Assembly: GCF_002885975.1 (NCBI RefSeq)
Contig: NZ_POSP01000001.1
Location: forward strand, 310,001 to 374,000
DNA from: Paucibacter aquatile
GTDB taxonomy: Bacteria > Pseudomonadota > Gammaproteobacteria > Burkholderiales > Burkholderiaceae_C
DNA: 64,000 nucleotides
Reading direction: 5' to 3'
Shown piece by piece: positions 26,881-36,849 of the stretch. Both the position numbers and the translations under genes were made by a program. The notes under the pieces were generated by a model. The model did not search any database and was not told where the DNA came from. It was given only the letters and a program-made list of their open reading frames with translations. Each line of letters opens with the position of its first letter. The first letter of the stretch is position 1.

Positions 26881-28059
26881 ATGTTGCTGACCCTGGCTCA
26901 ATGGCTGCAAGGCCTCTACCCGGATCTGGGCTTTTTGCGCCTGTTCCAGTACATCACCTTCCGCGCCGTGATGGCTGCCATGACGGCGCTGCTGATCGGC
27001 CTGGCCTTCGGCCCCTGGGTGATCCGCCGCCTGACCGAGATGAAGATCGGCCAGCCCATCCGCGAGTACGGCATCCAGCAGCATCTGGCCAAGAACGGCA
27101 CGCCCACCATGGGCGGCGTGCTGATCCTGATCGGCATCGGCGTCTCGACCCTGCTGTGGTTCGACTGGAGCAACCGCTTTGTCTGGGTGGTGATGCTGGT
27201 GACCATGGGCTTCGGCGCCGTGGGCTGGGTCGATGACTGGCGCAAGGTGGTAGACAAGAACCCCGAGGGCATGCGCAGCCGCGAGAAATTCTTCTGGCAA
27301 TCGCTGATCGGCCTGGTGGCCGCGCTCTACCTGGCCTTCAGCGTGTCCGAGACCTCCTTCCTGGGCGTGGTGCAGCTGTTCTTCCGCTGGATCAGCAGCG
27401 GCTTCTCGACCGATCTGCCGCCCAAGGCCGACTTGATCGTGCCCTTTTTCAAGACGGTCAGCTACCCGCTGGGCGTGTTTGGCTTCATCGCGCTGTCCTT
27501 CTTCGTCATCGTCGGCTGCAGCAATGCGGTCAACTTCACCGATGGGCTGGACGGCCTGGCCATCATGCCGGTGGTGCTGGTGGGCTCGGCCCTGGGTCTC
27601 TTCGCCTACCTGACCGGCTCCTCGGTGTTCTCCAAATACCTGCTGCTGCCCTACATCCCGGGTGCGGGCGAGCTGCTGATCTTCTGCGCGGCCATGGCGG
27701 GGGCAGGTCTTGCCTTCCTCTGGTTCAACGCCTACCCGGCCCAGGTCTTCATGGGTGATGTGGGCGCGCTGTCCCTGGGCGGGGCGCTGGGCACCCTGGC
27801 CGTGATCACACGCCAGGAAATCGTGCTGGGCATCATGGGCGGCGTGTTCGTGGCCGAGGTGCTCTCGGTCATGCTGCAAGTGAGCTGGTTCAAGTACACC
27901 AAAAAGAAGTACGGCGAGGGCCGGCGCATCTTCAAGATGGCGCCACTGCACCACCACTTTGAGAAGACCGGCTGGAAGGAAACGCAGGTGGTCGTGCGTT
28001 TCTGGATCATCACCATGCTGCTGTGCCTGGTCGGCCTGGCCAGCCTGAAGCTGCGTTGA
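26881..28059 (+). CDS. mraY: Phospho-MurNAc-pentapeptide translocase MraY
   Basis: A 392-residue integral membrane enzyme that transfers phospho-MurNAc-pentapeptide to undecaprenyl phosphate, making lipid I. About ten hydrophobic helices are visible, with the conserved GTPTMGG, NFTDGLDGLA and FMGDVGALSLG motifs; the Asp residues in these bind Mg2+. HHHFE near the C-terminus is also conserved. Confidence 0.96.
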   Translation: MLLTLAQWLQGLYPDLGFLRLFQYITFRAVMAAMTALLIGLAFGPWVIRRLTEMKIGQPIREYGIQQHLAKNGTPTMGGVLILIGIGVSTLLWFDWSNRFVWVVMLVTMGFGAVGWVDDWRKVVDKNPEGMRSREKFFWQSLIGLVAALYLAFSVSETSFLGVVQLFFRWISSGFSTDLPPKADLIVPFFKTVSYPLGVFGFIALSFFVIVGCSNAVNFTDGLDGLAIMPVVLVGSALGLFAYLTGSSVFSKYLLLPYIPGAGELLIFCAAMAGAGLAFLWFNAYPAQVFMGDVGALSLGGALGTLAVITRQEIVLGIMGGVFVAEVLSVMLQVSWFKYTKKKYGEGRRIFKMAPLHHHFEKTGWKETQVVVRFWIITMLLCLVGLASLKLR

Positions 28060-28075
28060 AGCGGGCGAGGCGAGC

Positions 28076-29941
28076 ATGAAGCATCTTCAAGGCCTGCGCG
28101 TGCTGATCCTGGGTCTCGGTGACTCAGGCCTGGCCATGGCCGCCTGGGTGGCGCGCCATGGTGCGGAGCGCATTGCGGTGTGGGACTCGCGCCCGCAGCC
28201 GCCGCAGGCGGCGGCCCTGGCCGAGCAGGTGCCGGCCGCCCGTTTCTTCAGCGGTGAGCTGTCGGCCGACGAGCTGATCGGCGTGCAGCTGGTGCTCAAG
28301 AGCCCGGGCCTGTCGCCCCTGGATGCCCGCCTGCAGCCGCTGCTGAACCAGGCGCGCCAGACCGGCGTGCCGGTGCAGGGCGAGCTGGACCTGTTCGCCC
28401 GCGCCCTGGCCGATCTCAAGTCCGAGCGCGGCTATGCGCCCGCCGTGCTGGCCATCACCGGCACCAATGGCAAGACCACGACCACCTGCATGACGGCTTT
28501 GCTGGCCGAACGTGCGGGCAAGCGCGTGGCCGTGGCCGGCAATATCGGCCCCAGCATGCTGACGACCCTGGGCACGGCCCTGGATCTGGAGCCGGCGCCG
28601 GTGCTGCCGGAAGAGGTTCCGCAGGAGCTTGCTGCTGAAGCCGAAGTGCCGAATCCGGTGGCCGATGAAGCTGTGGCATCTGAAGCTTCACCTCAAGCCG
28701 CACCCGAAGCTGCGACAGAAGCAGAGGCAGCCCCGGCCGAGCTGGCTGTCGAGCCCGCTGCAGAGTCTGAAGCAGCTGAACCCGCGCCGGCCGAGGCCGT
28801 GCCCGCGACCGCGAGTGCAGAAGCCGCCGAGGCGCTCAGCACCCTGGACATGGTCGAAGCCCTGCTCGACGAGGCGCCCCTGCCCATCAAGCCGCCGCCC
28901 CCCAAGGGCCCGGTCTTCGAGCACCTGCCCGAGGTCTGGGTGCTAGAGCTGTCCAGCTTCCAGCTCGATGGCGTGCAGGGCTTCGAGCCCACGGCCGGCG
29001 CGGTGCTCAATCTCACGCAAGACCATCTCGACTGGCATGGCGATATGGCCGCCTACACCCGGGCCAAGGCCTTCGTCTTCGGCCAGAACGGGCTGATGGT
29101 CATCAACCGCGACGACCCGCTGGTCGAAGGCTTGGTGCCGGCCGCCGTGATGGTCAAGCAAGGCCGCGGCCGCGCTGCCAAATCGGTGCAGCGCGCCGTG
29201 ACCCGCTTCGGCCTGGATGCGCCGGACCGCCCGGGCGACTTCGGCCTGGTGGAAGAGGGCGGCATGGCCTGGCTGGTGCGTGCCCGCGAACAAGACGAAA
29301 CCCTGAAACGTAAAAAGGGCGAGGACGAGGAAGAAATCACCCTGCAGCGCCTGATGCCCGCTGACGCCCTGCGCGTGCGCGGCCGCCATAACGCTGCCAA
29401 TGCACTGGCCGCCCTGGCCCTGGCCAGCGCCGCCGGCTGCGCGCTGGCGCCCATGTTGCACGGCTTGCGCGAGTACCGCGGCGAACCGCACCGCGTCGAG
29501 CATGTGGCCTCCATCGAAGGCGTTGATTTCTACGACGATTCCAAGGGCACCAATGTCGGCGCAACCGTGGCCGCCATCACCGGCCTGGGCGCCGACCGTG
29601 CGCCGGCCAAGCTGGTCTTGATCCTCGGCGGCGACGGCAAGGGCCAGGACTTCAGCCCCCTGGCCGCCGGCGTGGCTCGCCATGCACGCGCCGTGGCCTT
29701 GATCGGACGCGACGGCCCGCAGCTCGCTGCCGCCCTGGCCGATTGCGGCGTGCCCATGCAGTCGCATGAGAGCCTGGAGGCCGCCACGGCCTGGTGCCAG
29801 GCGCAAGCGCAAAGTGGCGACAGCGTGCTGCTGAGCCCGGCCTGCGCCAGCCTGGACATGTTCCGCAACTACGCTCACCGCGCCGAGGTCTTTGTGGCCG
29901 CCGTGCAGCAGTTGGCCGAAGACCGGGGCTTGAGCCTGTGA
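28076..29941 (+). CDS. murD: UDP-MurNAc-L-Ala:D-Glu ligase MurD with a long insertion
   Basis: A 621-residue Mur ligase that adds D-glutamate to UDP-MurNAc-L-Ala. Its ATP loop TGTNGKTTTT starts at residue 128; the central domain resumes at VWVLELSSFQLDG (residue 287) and the C-terminal domain has DDSKGTNVGAT. Typical MurD has about 450 residues. The excess is mainly an Ala/Glu/Pro-rich segment at residues 171-283 (28586-28924), with a smaller charged insert (KRKKGEDEEE) near residue 415. All catalytic blocks are intact, so it should be active. The insert is low-complexity and likely disordered. Confidence 0.93.
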   Translation: MKHLQGLRVLILGLGDSGLAMAAWVARHGAERIAVWDSRPQPPQAAALAEQVPAARFFSGELSADELIGVQLVLKSPGLSPLDARLQPLLNQARQTGVPVQGELDLFARALADLKSERGYAPAVLAITGTNGKTTTTCMTALLAERAGKRVAVAGNIGPSMLTTLGTALDLEPAPVLPEEVPQELAAEAEVPNPVADEAVASEASPQAAPEAATEAEAAPAELAVEPAAESEAAEPAPAEAVPATASAEAAEALSTLDMVEALLDEAPLPIKPPPPKGPVFEHLPEVWVLELSSFQLDGVQGFEPTAGAVLNLTQDHLDWHGDMAAYTRAKAFVFGQNGLMVINRDDPLVEGLVPAAVMVKQGRGRAAKSVQRAVTRFGLDAPDRPGDFGLVEEGGMAWLVRAREQDETLKRKKGEDEEEITLQRLMPADALRVRGRHNAANALAALALASAAGCALAPMLHGLREYRGEPHRVEHVASIEGVDFYDDSKGTNVGATVAAITGLGADRAPAKLVLILGGDGKGQDFSPLAAGVARHARAVALIGRDGPQLAAALADCGVPMQSHESLEAATAWCQAQAQSGDSVLLSPACASLDMFRNYAHRAEVFVAAVQQLAEDRGLSL

Positions 29942-31200
29942 GCTTCTCCACAATGATCCAGCCCTGGACCGAGCGCCTGCGTGCGCTGTGGGCCGGCAGC
30001 AAGGGCGGGGCGGAGAACGTGCCGGTGCGCGATTGGGTCAGTGTGTCGGCCGGTCAGCCAACCAAGCTCAGCGGCTTTGACAGCACCCTGGTCTGGGTGG
30101 TTTTGGCCTTGATGGGTCTGGGCTTGGTGATGGTGTATTCCGCCTCCATCGCCATGCCGGACAACCCACGCTTTGCCAAGTACTTGCCCACCCATTTCCT
30201 GACCCGTCACATCGTGGCGATCTCCTTCGGTCTGGTGGCGGCCCTGATCACGGTGCAGGTGCCGGTGTCGACCTGGGAGCGTTATGCGCCCTGGATGTTT
30301 GTGCTGGCCCTGGTGCTGCTGGTGGCCGTGCTGATCCCCGGCGTGGGCAAGGTGGTCTACGGTGCGCGGCGCTGGATTCCGCTGGGCGTGATGAACTTCC
30401 AGCCCTCGGAGCTTGCCAAGATGGCGATCGCCATGTATGCGGCCAGCTACATGATGCGCAAGATGGATGTGAAGGAGAACTTCTTCCAGGCGGTGTGGCC
30501 CATGGCTGTGTCGCTGGCCATCGTCGGCGTGCTGCTGCTGGCCGAGCCGGACATGGGCGCCTTCATGGTGATCGCGGCCATCGCCATGGGCATCTTGTTC
30601 CTGGGCGGCGTCAACGGCCGCATGTTCTTCCTGATCGTGGCCGTGCTGGTCGGCGCCTTTGTGCTGATGATCACCTTCAGCGAGTTCCGCCGCGAGCGCA
30701 TCTTTGCCTACCTCAACCCCTGGGACGAGAAGTACGCCCAGGGCAAGGCCTACCAGCTGACGCATTCCCTGATCGCACTGGGCCGTGGCGAATGGCTGGG
30801 CCAGGGCCTGGGCAGCAGTGTCGAAAAGCTGCACTACCTGCCCGAGGCGCACACCGACTTTTTGCTCGCCGTGATCGGCGAAGAGCTGGGCTTTGTCGGC
30901 GTGGCGCTGGTCATCATTGCTTTCTTCTGGCTTTCGCGCCGGCTCTTCCACATCGGCCGACAGGCGATCGCCTTGGACCGCGTGTTCGCCGGCCTCTATG
31001 CGCAAGGCATCGGCATCTGGGTGGGCGGCCAAGCCTTCATCAATATGGGCGTGAACCTGGGCGCGCTGCCGACCAAAGGTCTGACCTTGCCGCTGATGAG
31101 CTTTGGTGGTTCGGCCATCTTGATGAACTGCGTGGCCTTGGCCATCGTGCTGCGGATAGACATCGAGAATAGGCAATTGATGCGCGGAGGCCGGGCATGA
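29938..31200 (+). CDS. ftsW: Lipid II polymerase FtsW
   Basis: A SEDS-family septal glycosyltransferase of 420 residues if started at the GTG (29938) that overlaps the murD stop as GTGA; an ATG at 29953 is an alternative. Ten or so hydrophobic helices follow a polar N-terminus of about 50 residues. Conserved blocks include GARRWIPLG, FQPSELAKM, AEPDMGAF and the C-terminal LPLMSFGGSA. It works with FtsI at the septum. The 3' end overlaps murG. Confidence 0.94.
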   Translation: MSFSTMIQPWTERLRALWAGSKGGAENVPVRDWVSVSAGQPTKLSGFDSTLVWVVLALMGLGLVMVYSASIAMPDNPRFAKYLPTHFLTRHIVAISFGLVAALITVQVPVSTWERYAPWMFVLALVLLVAVLIPGVGKVVYGARRWIPLGVMNFQPSELAKMAIAMYAASYMMRKMDVKENFFQAVWPMAVSLAIVGVLLLAEPDMGAFMVIAAIAMGILFLGGVNGRMFFLIVAVLVGAFVLMITFSEFRRERIFAYLNPWDEKYAQGKAYQLTHSLIALGRGEWLGQGLGSSVEKLHYLPEAHTDFLLAVIGEELGFVGVALVIIAFFWLSRRLFHIGRQAIALDRVFAGLYAQGIGIWVGGQAFINMGVNLGALPTKGLTLPLMSFGGSAILMNCVALAIVLRIDIENRQLMRGGRA

Positions 31201-32285
31201 GCACCAAGCATCTGGTGATCATGGCAGCCGGCACCGGCGGCCACATCATCCCGGGCCTGGCTGTGGCCGAGGAGATGAAGCGCCGCGGCTGGAGCGTCAG
31301 CTGGATGGGCACCGAGCTCGGCATGGAAAACAAGCTGGTACCGCCCACCGGCATCCCGCTCGATCGCCTGGCCTTTGCCGGTCTGCGCGGCAAGGGGCTG
31401 CTGCACACGGTCAAGGGCGTGTTCAAGCTGGCACAGGCTTTTGTGCAGAGTCGTCAGGTGTTCGTGACGCGCAGCGCTGATGCGGTGCTGGGCATGGGCG
31501 GTTATGTCTGCTTTCCCGGTGGCTTGATGGCCTGGTTGATGCGCCGGCCCCTGATGCTGGTCAATGCCGATGCGGCCATGCTGCTGAGCAACCAGAGCCT
31601 CAAGCCCATGGCCCAGACCATTGCCTTTGGCTTTGACGGCGCGGCCGCGGCCTCGACGAGCAAGGCCGTGGTCACCGGCAACCCAGTGCGTGCCGAGATC
31701 GAAGCCCTGGCGCCGCCGGCCCAGCGCTATGCCGGCCGCAGCGGCCCGTTGCGCCTGCTGGTGGTGGGGGGCTCGCTGGGCGCACGCGCCATCAACGATC
31801 TGCTGCCCAAGGCCCTGGCCCTGTGGCCGGCCGATCAGCCGCGCCCGCAGGTGATCCATCAAACCGGTCAGGCCAATCTGGCGGCGGTGCAGGCGGCTTA
31901 CAAGGCGGCCGGCGTGCAAGCCGACATCCGGCCCTTCATCGATGACATGGCGGGTGAGCTCGCTGCGGCCGATGTGATGCTGTGCCGCGCCGGTGCGGTG
32001 ACGGTCAGCGAAATCTGCGCCGCCGGCCTGGCCTCGGTGCTGGTGCCTCTGGTGGTGAGCACCACCTCGCACCAGCGCGACAACGCCCGCTTCATGGCCC
32101 AGCATGGCGCGGCCGTGCACCTGCCGCAAGACGAGATGACGGCTGAATCTCTGCAGCAGCTGTTGCAAAACCTGGACCGCGAGCAACTGCTGGCCATGGC
32201 CGACAAGGCCCGTGCTCTGGCACGGCCGCGCGCCGCCTCGCGGGTGGCCGATGAGATTGAAAAGATGACAGGGGCCCGCCCATGA
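31197..32285 (+). CDS. murG: Lipid II synthase MurG
   Basis: A 362-residue GT28 glycosyltransferase that adds GlcNAc to lipid I on the cytoplasmic face of the membrane. The glycine-rich loop AAGTGGHI is at residues 10-17, GGYVCFPG follows, and the UDP-GlcNAc binding block includes GGSLGARAIN and RAGAVTVSEI. It overlaps its neighbours by 4 nt on both sides. Confidence 0.95.
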   Translation: MSTKHLVIMAAGTGGHIIPGLAVAEEMKRRGWSVSWMGTELGMENKLVPPTGIPLDRLAFAGLRGKGLLHTVKGVFKLAQAFVQSRQVFVTRSADAVLGMGGYVCFPGGLMAWLMRRPLMLVNADAAMLLSNQSLKPMAQTIAFGFDGAAAASTSKAVVTGNPVRAEIEALAPPAQRYAGRSGPLRLLVVGGSLGARAINDLLPKALALWPADQPRPQVIHQTGQANLAAVQAAYKAAGVQADIRPFIDDMAGELAAADVMLCRAGAVTVSEICAAGLASVLVPLVVSTTSHQRDNARFMAQHGAAVHLPQDEMTAESLQQLLQNLDREQLLAMADKARALARPRAASRVADEIEKMTGARP

Positions 32286-33688
32286 AACACGCTTTGCAAC
32301 GCATTCACTTCGTAGGCATCGGCGGCGCCGGCATGAGCGGCATTGCCGAGATCTTGCAGGCCCAGGGCTACCGCGTCTCGGGCTCGGACCAGTCCGACAG
32401 CGCCACCTTGCAGCGCCTGGCCAGCTTGGGTCTTCGCGTGCAGATCGGCCATGCGGCCGAGCACATCGGCGATGCCCAGGTGGTGGTCACCTCCACGGCC
32501 GTGCGCGCCGATAACCCCGAGGTGCTGGCCGCACGCGCGCGCCACATCCCGGTGGTGCAGCGCGCCGTCATGCTGGCCGAGCTGATGCGCCAGCAAAAAG
32601 GCATCGCCATCGCCGGCACCCATGGCAAGACCACGACCACCTCCCTGGTCACCGATGTGCTGATCGAGGCCGGCCAGGACCCGAGCTTTGTGATCGGCGG
32701 CAAGCTGGCCAGCGCGGGCGCCAACTCGCGCCTGGGCCGGGGCGAGTTCATCGTCGTCGAGGCCGATGAGTCGGACGCCTCCTTCCTCAAGCTGCTGCCC
32801 ATGCTGGCCGTCGTCACCAATATCGACGCCGACCACATGGATACCTACGGCCATGACTTCGCCCGCCTGAAGCTGGCTTTCGTCGATTTCCTGCACCGCA
32901 TGCCTTTTTACGGCGCGGCGGTGATGTGCGCCGACGATGCCGGCGTGCGCTCCATCCTGCCGCTGCTCTCGCGCCCGGTGGTGACCTACGGCTTCGACGA
33001 AGACCTCGATGTGCGCGCGGTCGACATGCAAGCCCTGGCTGGCGGCGGCATGCGCTTCACCGTGCAGCGCCAGGGTCGGCCCGACCTGCCGGTGGTGCTG
33101 AATCTGGCGGGGCGGCATAACGTCTTGAATGCACTGGCCGCGATCGCCGTGGCCGACGAGCTGGAGCTACCGGACGCGCCGGTGCTGGCTGCGCTGGCCA
33201 AGTTCGGCGGCGTGGGCCGGCGTTTCCAGCGCTACGGCGAACTGCCGGCAGCGGGGGGCGGCCAGTTCAGCCTGGTCGATGACTACGGCCACCATCCGGT
33301 GGAGATGGCGGCGGTGCTGTCGGCCGCGCGCGGCGCCTTTCCGGGCCGCCGACTGGTGTTGGCCTTCCAGCCGCACCGCTACACCCGCACCCGCGACTGC
33401 TTCGCAGAGTTCGTGCGTGTGATCGCCGGCTTCGACGCTGTGCTGCTGACCGAGGTCTACGCCGCTGGTGAGGGCGTGATCGCCGGCGCCGATGGCCGCG
33501 CGCTGCTGTCCGCGCTGCAGAAGACCTCGCTGGCCGAGGCCGTGAGTTTTGTCGACGACGTCGCCGCCCTGCCGCAGGCCATTGCCGCGGCGGCGCGCGC
33601 CGACGACGTTGTGATCGTGATGGGCGCTGGCTCCATCGGTGCCGTGCCGGCACAAACCGTGACTTTTTTGAAGGGTGTCCAGCCATGA
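32282..33688 (+). CDS. murC: UDP-MurNAc:L-alanine ligase MurC
   Basis: A 468-residue Mur ligase that adds the first stem residue. The N-terminal GIGGAGMS motif (residues 12-19), ATP loop AGTHGKTTTT (111-120) and DDYGHHPVE block are those of MurC. It overlaps murG and ddl by 4 nt. Confidence 0.95.
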   Translation: MKHALQRIHFVGIGGAGMSGIAEILQAQGYRVSGSDQSDSATLQRLASLGLRVQIGHAAEHIGDAQVVVTSTAVRADNPEVLAARARHIPVVQRAVMLAELMRQQKGIAIAGTHGKTTTTSLVTDVLIEAGQDPSFVIGGKLASAGANSRLGRGEFIVVEADESDASFLKLLPMLAVVTNIDADHMDTYGHDFARLKLAFVDFLHRMPFYGAAVMCADDAGVRSILPLLSRPVVTYGFDEDLDVRAVDMQALAGGGMRFTVQRQGRPDLPVVLNLAGRHNVLNALAAIAVADELELPDAPVLAALAKFGGVGRRFQRYGELPAAGGGQFSLVDDYGHHPVEMAAVLSAARGAFPGRRLVLAFQPHRYTRTRDCFAEFVRVIAGFDAVLLTEVYAAGEGVIAGADGRALLSALQKTSLAEAVSFVDDVAALPQAIAAAARADDVVIVMGAGSIGAVPAQTVTFLKGVQP

Positions 33689-34671
33689 AACTGGATCTGA
33701 ATATCGATCCCCGTTCGCTGGGGAAAGTGGCCGTGCTGATGGGCGGCTCGTCGGCCGAGCGCGAGGTCTCGCTGACCATGTCGGGCCCGGGCGTGCTCAA
33801 GGCCTTGCGTTCGCAAGGCGTGGATGCGCATGGATTCGATCCGTCCGAGCGTCCGCTGCAAGTGCTCAAGGACGAGGGCTTCGAGCGTTGCTTCATCGCC
33901 TTGCATGGCCGCCATGGGGAAGACGGCACGGTGCAGGGTGCACTGGAGCTGCTGGGCATCCCCTACACCGGCTCGGGCGTGATGGCCTCCAGCATCGCCA
34001 TCGACAAGATCATGACCAAGCGCTTGTGGCTGGCCGATGGCTTGCCCACGCCGCGCTATGTCAAGCTCAAGAAGAGCGAGATCAGCCGCGAGAACTGCAT
34101 GGCCATCCCCGACGAGCTGGGTCTGCCGGTCTTCGTCAAGCCGCCGCACGAGGGCTCGACCATCGGCAGCAGCAAGGTCGAGGGCTATTCGCAGATGCAA
34201 GAAGCGGTCGAGCTGGCCGCGCGCTACGACGACGAGATCCTCTGCGAGGAGTTCATCGACGGCCCCGAGCTCACCTGCCCGGTGCTCGGTGAGGGCGACA
34301 CCGCCGTGGCCCTGCCGGTGGTGCAGATCGAAGCGGTCGGCGGCAACTACGACTACCAGAACAAGTACTTCACCGACACCACCCGCTACCTGACCGACAC
34401 CCTGAGCGTCGAGCTCGAGCGCGAGGTGCGCGAGCTGACCCTGGCCGCCTACCGCTCGCTGGGCTGCCGTGGCTGGGCGCGCGCCGACGTGATGCTGCGC
34501 AAGCGCGACAACAAGCCCTTTCTGCTCGAGATCAACACCTCGCCCGGCATGACCTCGCATTCCCTGGTGCCCGTTTCGGCCAAGGCCGCTGGCATCAGCT
34601 ACGAGCAGCTGTGCATGTGGGTGCTGTCTCAAGCTCGCCTGGACGGCCAGGTGCCGAGCAAGCAGGGCTGA
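33685..34671 (+). CDS. ddlB: D-alanine--D-alanine ligase
   Basis: A 328-residue ATP-grasp enzyme that makes the D-Ala-D-Ala dipeptide used by MurF. The N-terminal LMGGSSAEREVS, the central PPHEGSTIGSSKV and the Mg-binding FLLEINTSPGMT motifs are present. Its position before ftsQ matches DdlB of other proteobacteria. A 53-bp gap separates it from ftsQ. Confidence 0.95.
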   Translation: MKLDLNIDPRSLGKVAVLMGGSSAEREVSLTMSGPGVLKALRSQGVDAHGFDPSERPLQVLKDEGFERCFIALHGRHGEDGTVQGALELLGIPYTGSGVMASSIAIDKIMTKRLWLADGLPTPRYVKLKKSEISRENCMAIPDELGLPVFVKPPHEGSTIGSSKVEGYSQMQEAVELAARYDDEILCEEFIDGPELTCPVLGEGDTAVALPVVQIEAVGGNYDYQNKYFTDTTRYLTDTLSVELEREVRELTLAAYRSLGCRGWARADVMLRKRDNKPFLLEINTSPGMTSHSLVPVSAKAAGISYEQLCMWVLSQARLDGQVPSKQG

Positions 34672-34724
34672 GCCCGAACCCGCCCTCCTTTCAACCCGGA
34701 AGCTGAACCTCCTTCAACCACGCC

Positions 34725-35606
34725 ATGCGCGCCGCCTCCGCCACCGTCAGCAGCCCGCTGCCGCCCGACATCCGCCTGATGAATGCGGTGACGGCGGTCT
34801 TGCTGCTGGGCGCGCTGCTATTGGCCGCGGGTCTGAGCCTGCGCTGGGTGTCCCGCCTGCCGGTGTTCGCCATCCGCGCCATCCAGGTGGAGGGTGATGT
34901 CTCACGCAACAGCGCTGCGTCCTTGCGCGCCAATGCCTTGCCCCAGCTTTCGGGCTCCTTCCTGAGCATGAGCTTGCAGCAGGGGCGCGAGGCCTTTGAG
35001 GCCGTGCCCTGGGTGCGCCGTGCCGTGGTGCAGCGGGTGTGGCCGAACCAGCTCAAGGTGCAGCTGGAAGAGCACAAGCCTGCCGCTTACTGGGAAACTA
35101 AGGCCGAAGGGGCGGATGCCAACAGCGACGCCACCGTTGAGCGCCGCCTGGTCAACAGCTTCGGTGAGGTGTTCCAGGCCAACCTCGGTGATGTCGAGGA
35201 TGAAGATCTGCCGGTGCTGGCAGGCCCGGCCGGTACGGCCGCCAGCATGCTGCACATGTGGCAACGCCTGCAGCAAGCCAGCCGCGCCATGGATGACAGC
35301 ATCGATCGGCTCGATCTGTCCGGCCGGGGCTCCTGGCGCATCACCCTGGACAAGGGCGCGGTGATCGAGCTGGGCCGTGGTGAGGAAGACGAGGTGCTGG
35401 CCCGCTACGCGCAGCTGGTGCGCACGGTGACCCAGCTGACCTCACGCTTCCAGGCGCCGCTTTTGTCTGCCGATCTGCGTCACGCCGATGGTTATGCCGT
35501 GCGATTGCAGGGCTACTCCACCGTCGCCAAACCCGTCAAATCCAACAAACCGGCAGTCGCCGCGGCCAAACCCGCCGCAGCCGGCGCCGGAACCATAAGA
35601 AACTGA
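34725..35606 (+). CDS. ftsQ: Cell division protein FtsQ
   Basis: A 293-residue bitopic divisome protein. A short cytoplasmic tail, one membrane helix (about residues 20-45, VTAVLLLGALLLAAGLSL) and a periplasmic POTRA domain starting FAIRAIQVEGDV are visible, followed by the FtsQ domain with VPWVRRAVVQRVWPNQL. The C-terminal 25 residues are Lys/Ala/Pro-rich. It bridges early and late division proteins with FtsB and FtsL. Confidence 0.92.
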   Translation: MRAASATVSSPLPPDIRLMNAVTAVLLLGALLLAAGLSLRWVSRLPVFAIRAIQVEGDVSRNSAASLRANALPQLSGSFLSMSLQQGREAFEAVPWVRRAVVQRVWPNQLKVQLEEHKPAAYWETKAEGADANSDATVERRLVNSFGEVFQANLGDVEDEDLPVLAGPAGTAASMLHMWQRLQQASRAMDDSIDRLDLSGRGSWRITLDKGAVIELGRGEEDEVLARYAQLVRTVTQLTSRFQAPLLSADLRHADGYAVRLQGYSTVAKPVKSNKPAVAAAKPAAAGAGTIRN

Positions 35607-35619
35607 AGGAAGAACAAGC

Positions 35620-36849
35620 ATGGCCAAGGAATACAAGGATTTGGTCGTTGGGCTCGATATCGGCACGGCCAAGATCATGGCCGTGGTGGCCGAGGTGCTG
35701 GGCAATGGTGAATTGCGCATCGCCGGCCTTGGCGTGGCCAGCTCGAATGGTTTGAAACGCGGTGTGGTGGTCAATATCGACGCCACCGTGCAATCGATCC
35801 AGCAGGCCTTGAAAGAGGCCGAAATGATGGCCGACTGCAAGATTTCCCGGGTTTACACCGGCATCACCGGCAGCCATATCCGCGGCCAGAATTCCACCGG
35901 CATGGTGATCGTGCGTGACAAGGAGGTGACGCCGGTCGATGTCGCCCGGGTCGTGGAAACCGCCAAAGCCATCAATATTCCCAACGACCAGCGCCTGTTG
36001 CTGGTCGAGCCGCAGGAATTCGTGATTGACGGCCATGAGGTCAAAGAACCCATTGGCATGAGCGGTGGCCGCCTGGAAGTGAAGGTCCATATCGTCACCG
36101 GCGCCCAAAGCGCGGCCGAAAACATCGTCAAGTGCGTGCGCCGTTGCGGCCTGGAAGTGGACCAGCTGGTTTTGAATTCCAGCGCCTCCAGCCTGGCCGC
36201 CCTGACCGCCGACGAACGCGATCTCGGAGTCGCCCTGGTCGATATTGGCGCCGGCACCACCGATGTGGCGATCTTCACCGGCGGCTCGATCCGCCATACC
36301 GCCGTCATCCCCATCGCCGGTGACCTGATCACCAGCGATATCGCCATGGCCCTGCGCACGCCGACCAAGGATGCCGAGGAAATCAAGGTCGAGTATGGCG
36401 TCGCGAAACAGATGCTGGCCGACCCGGCCGACCAGGTCGAGGTACCCGGTTTGGGCGATCGCGCGCCCCGAATGCTTTCAAAACAAGCACTTGCCGGCGT
36501 TATTGAACCCAGAGTCGAGGAAATATTCTCGCTGGTGAATCAGGTCATCCGCGAAAGCGGGTATGAGGAACTGCTGTCCTCGGGGATTGTTCTGACCGGC
36601 GGATCGGCGGTCATGCCCGGTATGGTGGAACTCGCCGAGGACATATTCCTGAAACCCGTGCGACGTGGCAACCCGACCTATGGCGGTGCTTTGTTCGACA
36701 TGGTTTCCAACCCGCGTTCGGCCACCGTCATGGGTTTGCTGGAAGAGGCCCGCCTGTCACGCACCCGGGGTTTGAAGGCGGCGCAGCAGGCTGGTTCGAT
36801 GAAAACCCTGTTCGGCCGGGCCAAGGATTGGTTCCTGGGTAACTTCTGA
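35620..36849 (+). CDS. ftsA: Cell division protein FtsA
   Basis: A 409-residue actin-like ATPase that tethers FtsZ to the membrane. The phosphate loops VGLDIGTAKI (near residue 9) and VDIGAGTTDVAIF, and the GGSAVMPG adenosine loop are conserved. The C-terminus ends in a short amphipathic helix (GRAKDWFLGNF), the membrane anchor. The ribosome site is GAAGGAAG. The stretch around 36478-36660 uses ATA and other rare codons compared with the cluster average. Confidence 0.95.
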   Translation: MAKEYKDLVVGLDIGTAKIMAVVAEVLGNGELRIAGLGVASSNGLKRGVVVNIDATVQSIQQALKEAEMMADCKISRVYTGITGSHIRGQNSTGMVIVRDKEVTPVDVARVVETAKAINIPNDQRLLLVEPQEFVIDGHEVKEPIGMSGGRLEVKVHIVTGAQSAAENIVKCVRRCGLEVDQLVLNSSASSLAALTADERDLGVALVDIGAGTTDVAIFTGGSIRHTAVIPIAGDLITSDIAMALRTPTKDAEEIKVEYGVAKQMLADPADQVEVPGLGDRAPRMLSKQALAGVIEPRVEEIFSLVNQVIRESGYEELLSSGIVLTGGSAVMPGMVELAEDIFLKPVRRGNPTYGGALFDMVSNPRSATVMGLLEEARLSRTRGLKAAQQAGSMKTLFGRAKDWFLGNF

